Assembly: GCF_030625865.1 (NCBI RefSeq)
Contig: NZ_DAOUQB010000013.1
Span: 1 to 64,000, forward strand
Direction: 5' to 3'
Source of the DNA: Anaerotignum sp.
GTDB taxonomy: Bacteria > Bacillota > Clostridia > Lachnospirales > Anaerotignaceae
Length of the DNA: 64,000 bases
Shown here: piece by piece, positions 35,571 to 42,900 of the stretch
Position numbering within the stretch: position 1 is the stretch's first letter
Layout of the letters: every line of letters starts with the position of its first letter
Made by a program: the position numbers and the translations under genes
The notes under the pieces: generated by a model
The model's database searches: none
Seen by the model: only the letters and a program-made list of their open reading frames with translations
Told to the model about the DNA's origin: nothing

Positions 35571-35616
35571 CCGAAATATCATTATATTATTTTTCTAGTA
35601 GTTTAGAAAATTTCGG
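35571..35616 (-). promoter_or_regulatory. Candidate fliK promoter embedded in nested inverted repeats
   Basis: A TATAAT on the minus strand (35586-35581) lies 45 bp before fliK. Two nested dyads surround it: CCGAAAT/ATTTCGG (35571-35577 and 35610-35616) and TTTTCTA/TAGAAAA (35591-35597 and 35604-35610). No good -35 is visible, which would fit an activator-dependent promoter. The function is inferred. Confidence 0.4.
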
Positions 35617-36362
35617 TTCCATATTTTTTACTATTACTTCTTTGAAAAATCATTTCTGCATTGTTCCCAAAATCAACCTGTGCACTATATATATTTTGTG
35701 GAATCATAGAGAAAACACTTAGCCAAGCGTTGCCACTTGTTGAGCCAATAAAATAAATTAAAATGAATCATCTTAAATTATCATAGAATCCTACTGGGTT
35801 TTACTCCTATGATCTTAAATGATTCTTATTTTAACGCCTATGAAGTCAAAGAAATTTACTGTGAAGCAAAACAACTTGTATGTTTTAATTCCCAGCAAAA
35901 GGCAACTATGATAAAAAATACAACTTATAAGAGTATTTATTCATTAACATTAAAAACAAAAATTATAAATTAGAAAATAAAAATAAAACCACGCTTTTTT
36001 GCTCAAATACGCCAAGATGTGCCATTAAAGGCTAATATTACTTACATAGTAGCATAATACCCCCCATTTTTCAATAGAAAGCCCCTTCATTTAATAATTA
36101 GATTTTGAGCTTTTCTTTTGAAATTCCTTGTGTTTTTTCCCAATTTATCCTCTTTTCCCATATATGAACAAAAAGATACGCTGAAATTGTATCTCAAAAA
36201 AAAATGAGCAAAGATACTTTTTTTACCATCACTAATCAATATTGATGAATTCATTCAACAATAAAACGTTTCCCTATATCTTTTACACACAGTTTTAAAC
36301 AACAAAAATCCCTTGTACCGCCCATATTTGTCCAACTTTCAATAAAAAGAATACAGAAAGAT
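35617..36362. other. Gene-free A/T-rich stretch upstream of fliK
   Basis: About 750 bp with no credible coding frame on either strand (frequent stops, no ribosome sites). Structured parts are the large inverted repeat at 35764-35825 and three alternating hexamers, AGATAC (36174-36179), GTATCT (36189-36194) and AGATAC (36212-36217, followed by T7), which could form two mutually exclusive short hairpins. It may hold promoters, untranslated leaders or a small RNA. Confidence 0.5.
35764..35825. repeat. Long imperfect inverted repeat
   Basis: Outer arms GAATCAT/ATGATTC and inner arms ATCATAG/CTATGAT, joined by a shared TTAA step, enclose a 20-nt loop. T-rich sequence follows on both strands, so it can act as a bidirectional terminator or the core of a structured RNA. 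Confidence 0.6.
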
Positions 36363-36391
36363 TTGACATCCTTTCTCAATCCATGTAAAAT
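36363..36391 (+). promoter_or_regulatory. Promoter of tRNA-Arg
   Basis: Consensus -35 TTGACA (36363-36368), a 17-bp spacer and -10 TAAAAT (36386-36391). Confidence 0.88.
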
Positions 36392-36407
36392 ATACAGTAC
36401 AGTTTAT

Positions 36408-36480
36408 GCACTCTTAGCTCAGGGGATAGAGCGTTCGGCTCCGGACCGAAAGGCCGCAGGTTCGAATCCTGTAGAGTGCA
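36408..36480 (+). tRNA. tRNA-Arg (anticodon CCG)
   Basis: The acceptor GCACTCT pairs with AGAGTGC. The D-arm is GCTC-AGGGGATA-GAGC, the anticodon stem TTCGG/CCGAA encloses the loop CTCCGGA, and the T-arm is GCAGG-TTCGAAT-CCTGT. The discriminator base is A. Length is 73 nt and CCA is not encoded. It reads CGG codons. Confidence 0.96.
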
Positions 36481-36487
36481 TAAAAAT

Positions 36488-36524
36488 AAAGCCCTAGTAA
36501 CTAACGTTCTAGGGCTTTTTTCTT
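36488..36524 (+). terminator. Terminator of tRNA-Arg
   Basis: A 10-bp stem AAAGCCCTAG/CTAGGGCTTT, 11-nt loop and T-run, just past the tRNA. The following 230 bp up to the next promoter hold nothing recognisable. Confidence 0.92.
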
Positions 36525-36754
36525 TTCCCACAATTATGGAGTTCATTCCATCCACTTCTTTGGCGAACATATGCCCTCTTTCAACTCCAAAAACTCCTAT
36601 TACCGGACATCAAGGTCTCTCTTTATTTATTGAATTTTGCAGTTTATACTATAAATAGAACATTCAAATAACTAGCCCATAGAATGGATAATTTTTTACC
36701 TATTTATGAATTGCCTCATTCAGGCATTTCAAAAATATTTTTTTAAAAAAACTC

Positions 36755-36785
36755 TTGACCCTAACGGAACGTCATAGACTAAAGT
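36755..36785 (+). promoter_or_regulatory. MerR-type 19-bp-spacer promoter and operator
   Basis: TTGACC (36755-36760) and TAAAGT (36780-36785) are separated by 19 bp. The spacer holds a dyad, CTAACG-GAA-CGTCATAG. The overlong spacer with a central dyad is the hallmark of promoters that MerR proteins activate by DNA distortion. It lies 31 bp before the MerR gene. Confidence 0.85.
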
Positions 36786-36816
36786 AATCTTATCAAGAAT
36801 AAGGAGGATTACGGAA

Positions 36817-37686
36817 ATGAGAACAGTAAAAGAAATATCAAATATAACAGGTGTGAGCGTGCGCACGCTTCATTATTATGACGAAATCGGACTTTTGACG
36901 CCCACAGATAAAAGTGAAGCGGGTTACCGGCTTTATGACGATAAAGCACTGGAAACATTACAGCAAATATTGTTTTTCCGGGAATTCGATATTTCTTTGA
37001 AAGAAATTAAAGCTGTTTTAAATAATCCAACTCTTGATAAAACCCAGATTCTACAAATGCAGAAAAAAATGCTGATAACAAAAAAAGAGCGCATGGCTCG
37101 TCTCATTGACAGCATTGATGACATTCTGAAAGGAGAAAACAAAATGAATTTTGAAATATTTAGTAAAACAGAAATTGAACAACTTTGTCAGACGACCCTT
37201 GATCATATGCCTGAACTTATGCGGCAGAGCATTATAGAAAAATTCGGCAGTATTGAACAGTGGCGCAAACATTATATAGAATGCTGCTCAAAGGAAGATA
37301 TGCAAAAAGGCTATCAAAAAATGGTAGAATGGTATGGGGATAAGGACAGTGCACTAAAAGCAATGAATAATCCTCCCAACAAGGAAGTTGGCACTGCATT
37401 TGGGAAACGGATAAATGAAATCGAAAAAAGATTAAATGATCTAAAAAAATATCCAATAGACTCCTTTGAAATCAGAAAGCTCATTGGCGAATACGGATTT
37501 GTTATGAAACAATTCCTTCAGGTAAAGCATGAGGAAGGGGTTATGCTGTCTATAGCCTCCATTTATAGAGACAGCCGATCAACACAATGGCCAATGATTG
37601 ACCAGAAGTATGGTGAAAACACTGCCGAATTTTTTGCTTGTGCCATCGAAAACTTTTATAAAAACGAAAATATTTCTAAAAAATAA
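36817..37686 (+). CDS. MerR-family regulator with TipA-like ligand-binding domain
   Basis: A 289-aa protein with its start behind AAGGAGG. The winged HTH (residues 1-70, VKEISNITGVSVRTLHYYDEIGLL) and dimerisation helix (about 75-105) are followed by a C-terminal helical domain. That domain (about 160-285, YQKMVEWYGDKDS...FAKRI-like, then EFFACAIENFY) resembles TipAS, which traps thiopeptide and other macrocyclic antibiotics. It stands alone with an autoregulated promoter, so it may control only itself and unlinked genes. The internal ATG after GGAG at about 37144 could also give the free TipAS-like domain, as in tipA. Confidence 0.88.
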   Translation: MRTVKEISNITGVSVRTLHYYDEIGLLTPTDKSEAGYRLYDDKALETLQQILFFREFDISLKEIKAVLNNPTLDKTQILQMQKKMLITKKERMARLIDSIDDILKGENKMNFEIFSKTEIEQLCQTTLDHMPELMRQSIIEKFGSIEQWRKHYIECCSKEDMQKGYQKMVEWYGDKDSALKAMNNPPNKEVGTAFGKRINEIEKRLNDLKKYPIDSFEIRKLIGEYGFVMKQFLQVKHEEGVMLSIASIYRDSRSTQWPMIDQKYGENTAEFFACAIENFYKNENISKK

Positions 37687-37713
37687 AATTATTTTAGAGT
37701 AAATGGCATAAAA

Positions 37714-37756
37714 GGAACCCCGGAAACACCAACTTCACAGACATTTCCGAGGTTCC
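37714..37756. terminator. Terminator between the MerR gene and the beta-sandwich gene
   Basis: A 13-bp stem with one mismatch, GGAACCCCGGAAA against TTTCCGAGGTTCC, and a 17-nt loop, between convergent genes. The U-tract is weak on both sides. The remainder up to 37902 holds nothing recognisable. Confidence 0.65.
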
Positions 37757-37902
37757 GTATGTTATTTGAACTTAATCATTGGCATCTTGTCTTATTTCCC
37801 CTCCACATTTTCAAATGTTCCCCCTGTTATTTATGTTGTTTCTGCATTCGTACGGTTTGAGGTAGATAAATTAGTATCTTAAAAACGATATAACATAAAT
37901 AT

Positions 37903-38781
37903 TTATTCAATGTCAAAGGAATTTTCGTAAACGACATTATTCTGTAGCTTCCCCTTCACTAAATAATGTCCGCTTTCAACACTTGAAAAAAGAAACAGCC
38001 CATCTTCATTGGTTTCTTGTATTTGCACTATTGTTTCATTTTCTCCTGTATCAATAAGATATAAAAATACAGCAACTTTTGAAAGGGGAATATTATCATG
38101 TGTTATCATTCCGCTAATGGTATTTTTACACTCATAGGGATTTTCAATTAAATCAAAATATAAACAAACCTGACTATATCTTTCGATTTTTAACAATAAT
38201 GGCTCGGTAACTCTATAGCTTTGCTTTTGCACTACCATCTCATAATGATTCGGTATAATATTGTAGATCAAATATTGTCCATTATGATTTGACATCGTCT
38301 TATACAACGTTTTATCGCAACCTATAGATTTAAGGTATATCTCAGCATCCTCAATCGGTTCTCCACTTCCTGATTCCAATACTTTTCCGTAGATAAGTCC
38401 ATTTACAAATGCCGGGCTTTTCTTTAATGAAAATATCATTTTGGTTATTTCATTTTCCTGTATAAAAACTGTTGTAATTTCCGTCGTATTATATCCCACC
38501 CCTGAAGCAATTACTTTATATTCTCCAGGCTTTATTATATTTCTGAATTTAAATATTCCTTTATCGTTGGTTATACTGCTGTACAGAGGGCTGCAATTCT
38601 CATCCAATACCATAACTGTTGCATTCTTTATGGGCCAATTCCTACAAAGAACCTTACCCGTAAAGACCGTATGATAACAAGGGGGCACCTTTTCAAGTTC
38701 CAGATTCGCCGTAACTTCTTCGCGGGACTTTATCTCAAAAGAATCGCTTTCTCCTAGGATATAAACGTCGTGAATACACAT
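37903..38781 (-). CDS. Tandem carboxypeptidase-regulatory-like beta-sandwich protein (second of pair)
   Basis: A 292-aa protein without a signal peptide, membrane segment or sorting signal. After a short N-terminal motif (ESDSFEIKSREEVTANLEL) come three repeats of about 85 residues, each with the pattern G.V...G.PI..A.V.L....G...Y...Y...G. They match CarboxypepD_reg/CNA-B-type domains: TGKVLCRNWPIKNATVMV, then YGKVLESGSGEPIEDAEIYL, then SGMITHDNIPLSKVAVFLYL. The start follows GGAGGAGG located inside the end of the upstream paralog, 3 bp away, so the pair is coupled. The lack of an export signal is odd for this fold. Function unknown. Confidence 0.8.
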   Translation of the reverse strand: MCIHDVYILGESDSFEIKSREEVTANLELEKVPPCYHTVFTGKVLCRNWPIKNATVMVLDENCSPLYSSITNDKGIFKFRNIIKPGEYKVIASGVGYNTTEITTVFIQENEITKMIFSLKKSPAFVNGLIYGKVLESGSGEPIEDAEIYLKSIGCDKTLYKTMSNHNGQYLIYNIIPNHYEMVVQKQSYRVTEPLLLKIERYSQVCLYFDLIENPYECKNTISGMITHDNIPLSKVAVFLYLIDTGENETIVQIQETNEDGLFLFSSVESGHYLVKGKLQNNVVYENSFDIE

Positions 38782-38784
38782 TCG

Positions 38785-39645
38785 TTAAACGACCTCCTCC
38801 TGCTTCGTAGATTTCACTAAATAAGTGCCTGGATTTACATTCGTAAATAGATATTTTCCGGAAACGTTGGTTCTGGTTGTCGCAACAACAGTTTCAACTT
38901 CATTTACTACCGAATATAACGCTACCCCTGCACCTCCAATTGGCACTCCCGTAGCCTGCTCTTTTATAAATCCACTAATTGTGCCCGTATTTGCTGCCGG
39001 ATCGGCAATCAAGGATATTTCACTAGCAGCGAACTCCTTTGTTGAAAGCTCAATTAATGCACTTTCATTCGTATAATAACCTAACTTAGATGCAGTAACA
39101 TAATACTCACCCGTGGGAATCAACCCAAATAAAAATTCACCATTATTATTTGTAGTACTGCTGATTACAAGCACAGGTTCTGGCAGTAAATTGCTATACA
39201 GACTGACCACTGCATTTTGTAATGGCGTTTCATCTTCCGTTTTTCTAATGATGCCATAAACAACATTAAGATTATTGTCCGGATCTGCAGTCAAATTAAT
39301 ATCAACAGAAGTTTTTTTATTCTGTTGAATTGAAATGGGGGTTGTAAGGGGCAACAAATATCCGGCTTTAATTGCCGTTACTTTATATGACCCCACAGGA
39401 AGATTGGCAATCGTAAACTGCCCATTGCCCCCTGTATTTGTGTGTTCAATGGGATTATCATTTACATCGTATACTTTTACAGTTGCACCTTCCAAACCGC
39501 TTCCACCTGAGCTTACCGTCCCTGATAAAATACCCGCAGTGGACGCAAGATTTACAGTTAAATTCAAATTTTCTGTTTTTTCCTCTCTTCCTGTCACCTC
39601 AAACGTTGGAGTATATCCAAGATTATAAAGTTCTTTAAAAGCCAT
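38785..39645 (-). CDS. Tandem carboxypeptidase-regulatory-like beta-sandwich protein (first of pair)
   Basis: A 286-aa paralog of the following gene. Its N-terminal motif (YTPTFEVTGREEKTENLNL) closely parallels that of the partner. Three beta-sandwich repeats follow, with LSGTVSSGGSGLEGATVKV, YGIIRKTEDETPLQNAVVSL and ISGFIKEQATGVPIGGAGVA, each ending in a Gly-Xxx-Tyr-Xxx-Val strand. No signal peptide or anchor is visible. It is separated by a terminator from the SLH surface protein gene upstream in the same direction. A structural surface role using an unusual export route, or an intracellular scaffold, are both open. Confidence 0.8.
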   Translation of the reverse strand: MAFKELYNLGYTPTFEVTGREEKTENLNLTVNLASTAGILSGTVSSGGSGLEGATVKVYDVNDNPIEHTNTGGNGQFTIANLPVGSYKVTAIKAGYLLPLTTPISIQQNKKTSVDINLTADPDNNLNVVYGIIRKTEDETPLQNAVVSLYSNLLPEPVLVISSTTNNNGEFLFGLIPTGEYYVTASKLGYYTNESALIELSTKEFAASEISLIADPAANTGTISGFIKEQATGVPIGGAGVALYSVVNEVETVVATTRTNVSGKYLFTNVNPGTYLVKSTKQEEVV

Positions 39646-39883
39646 CTTAACATTCCTTCTTTCTTAAATAATTTATAATTATTTTTACAGCAGTAATTTT
39701 TGTATCTACTACATTTTATTCAACCAGGCTTGTTTTGTTATTGTTTTACACATAAAAAATAAACAAGCTTAAGAAAATTTTCATTCAGTACAATAACACA
39801 TAAACCTTTTATTTAATCCCATATATTGTTCAACAACATCAGTTTTTTATTATACTCTTTTCCTTTTTTAGCCTAAAAAAATT
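39646..39883 (-). other. Leader/promoter region of the beta-sandwich pair
   Basis: No coding frame is visible. The stretch contains an inverted repeat GCTTGTTT/AAACAAGC (39728-39735 and 39761-39768) and several A/T-rich candidate promoters, none matching well enough to call. The far end is the surface-protein terminator. Confidence 0.45.
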
Positions 39884-39911
39884 CAGGCAGACAACCTTAG
39901 TTGTCTGCCTG
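39875..39911 (-). terminator. Terminator of the SLH surface-protein operon
   Basis: A perfect 12-bp stem CAGGCAGACAAC/GTTGTCTGCCTG with a 4-nt loop, followed on the minus strand by AATTTTTTT, 61 nt after the surface-protein stop. Confidence 0.95.
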
Positions 39912-39971
39912 ATAAAGCTCATTTTTTATTATAAACAATTCAATAACATCCTTCTTAATTGCTGTTATCTT

Positions 39972-42900
39972 TTAAATAAACTTTTGATCCCAGTAGGAAT
40001 CCCCTCGACTCTGTCCTGCTAACTCCATGTCCACAAATTTCATATAGAGATAGCCTGCAATATTGGTATTCTTATCTGACAAAGCATAAGGGAAGTTGAC
40101 TACCGAATTATTATATACATTCGTAAACTTAATGGTAACGGAGGTTAATGCTCTCGCGCCGGTATCTGTACTTGCAGTTTTAAAGGATATTACTTCAAGT
40201 TTTATATCATCCGCAGAGGCACCTGCTTCAAGCCCCATCTCAATTCCTTCTTTAAAGGTTGTAATATCAAGAGGTGTCAAGGCTCCCCCTTCCGCCGGAA
40301 TATAAAACATAGGCTCGGAAAACGTAAGGGTAACCGTACCGTTATATGGCTTTTCAGCATAGTAAGAACCATAGTTTGTAATTGAGGTATCCGCAATCAC
40401 CGTTGGGCTGGATTTATCAGCAGGGGTAATATTTATGACTTTGATAATTTGAGAATCCCCTCCGCCAACGGGACTTTTGGCAACAGCATAGAAATTATAG
40501 TATACATCTCTTTCGATATTATTAATGGTTATGGTTGCTCTTGCCAAAGTATCGCCCGAACTGATTTTGGCAGTAGCAGAACCAAAATCAATTGGTCTGT
40601 ATGCAATATTTTCCTCTCTCTCCCGAATAAAATCTCCATCAATGGCAGATTCCGTCGGCATAGATTGTTTATTAAATACAATCCAATCAATCTCCGCTTC
40701 TTTATCAAGAGCAATGTCAATAATCGCAGAATCCGCCAGTCTATCTCGAATATATGCACTGTCAAGCTTTGGCGCCGCTACAGACACCGTGGTGAACTCA
40801 ATCTCCTTCATAGGTGAGGTTGCAGCAGGGGTTCCCTTCAAGAAGCAATACATCACATAATTCACATTAGGGTTTAAACCTTCAATTCTAAACTCATATT
40901 CTGTTTTCCCGCTTACCACAGAGAAACTGCCGTAAACCCCATCTTGTGGTTTATATTTTCCATCCATAATCCCATCTGCCGTAGGATCTGTAACCGTCCC
41001 CTTCTTCGCAATGAGGTAATAGAAGGTTGCCTTTTTTGTAGTTTTCACAATAGGCCTTACAATGGTATCACCAACCTGGCTAGCACCACTATCATTTACA
41101 AGTTTAGGATACCCTAATTCAAATTCAGGAACAATGGTATCTGTAAAGTAAACCTTTACGTTGAAATCCTTAGGATAGTTTACGATCGTTACCTTACCCT
41201 CGGTGACCGCTTCTGCAAGCCTGTCCGTAGGATTATCGGAAACGGGACTTAATCCGGAACTGCTGCCTATCACACACTTAATTCCAAAATTAATTGTACT
41301 TTCCCAGCCCTGTCTATCCGTTTCCCCATTAATAGAAACAATTTTAATTCCATACTCCGTTTGCTTCAAATCCTTAAATTTATCATAGTCATAGATTTCA
41401 CGGTTATCAAGAATTTTATCTTTTATATTTTGAAGGGAAATAGATTTATCCTTCTCAACAATAACTACGCTATCTCCGGTTGATGATGAAACCTTTGTAA
41501 AAGTGCTACTGCCTTCAGGCTTTTCATATACCTCAAAACCAACTTTTTCACTGCTTTGGAACAAAATATCATAAAAAATATTATCATTTGTTTCCGAAAC
41601 CTGGGGTGTCAGCTCAAAGGACATGTCCATACTTGATGCAGAAACAGTTTCCGCAATCTCCACCATTGGTGCCACCGTATTAAAGGAAGGCAAAAGCGTT
41701 TTTTCATCCATTCTGTTTCCGGAAGTATCTGCAATTTTATTTAATTCAAACTCATAAGTATTTGCACTGTTTAAATCCAAGACTCCCGCCGGGAAAGTAA
41801 CCACAGTAGCCCCGTCAACATCCTCTATAAGTACCTTTGTAAAATCAATATCAACGGCCGGTCTTCGTAAAACAGATAAATCGTAAAGGGTTATATTTTC
41901 GCCCAAATCTTCTTTATCAACGGCAGATAATTTGTTCTTTGTTGCATTATCCACAACTTCCTCACTGAATTTTATGCGAATTTCACTTCCTGCAACCACA
42001 TCGCCGCTGATTGTTTCTTCAAACTCCAATGTAGCAGTAGGCGATGTAAAATCTGCTGTTTTTACATCCATATATTCAACGGTAGATATATTGTTAAAAC
42101 TATCTTTTGCAACAATAAAAAGATCATAAGGGGTTTCGGCAGTCAGCTTCGTTAGACTGATTGTACCCTCCACATTTTGCTTTACTGAAATTTTTCCACT
42201 TCTCAATCCACTGTTACCCAATACAACTTGGTTTTTCGCCTCATCGGAGTCCAACGCAGGCTGTTCTGTGCTGGGGGCAACAGGCAATGGGAATGTATCA
42301 CCTTTTTTACATAAAACATAATAAATTGTAGCCGCTTCATTTACCTTAACTTTTACGCCAATAGATGTATCTTTTACCTCATCCAACATGGGGTAACCGT
42401 TGGCAAAAATAGGTGCTGTTAAATCTGCTGTTTTAAATGTCACTTTTGTAATTTCCGAATCAACCAAACCATCGGTAGCCAACGCATAGAAATCATAATC
42501 GGTATACTCCTTCAAATTGTTCACCGTTAAAATCTCTTCTTCGTTTTTCTTGCATTCTTCAATCCCTTGATTGGTAGCGCCGGATACGGTCTGCGCCTTT
42601 AAACTAATCACATTTGGAGCAACACTGCCTTTGGGTAATACTGCCCAATAGGCTGTACAATTCTTGGTAACGTTCATCGCGATTTCCGCTGAAGAATTAT
42701 ATATGGTTCGAACGGCAGGGTAATTATCCAAGAAGTCTGGCTTTGCTTCAATGGTTATTTTTTTGATTTCCGATAAATTCTCACTTTTATCCTGAGCAAC
42801 CAAATAAACATCATATTCTTCTTCAGGTTTTAATCCGGAAATTTTGATGCTCCCTGCTGTATCCGCCTTAAGATTCGACGACTTTCCATTCTTTTCGGCA

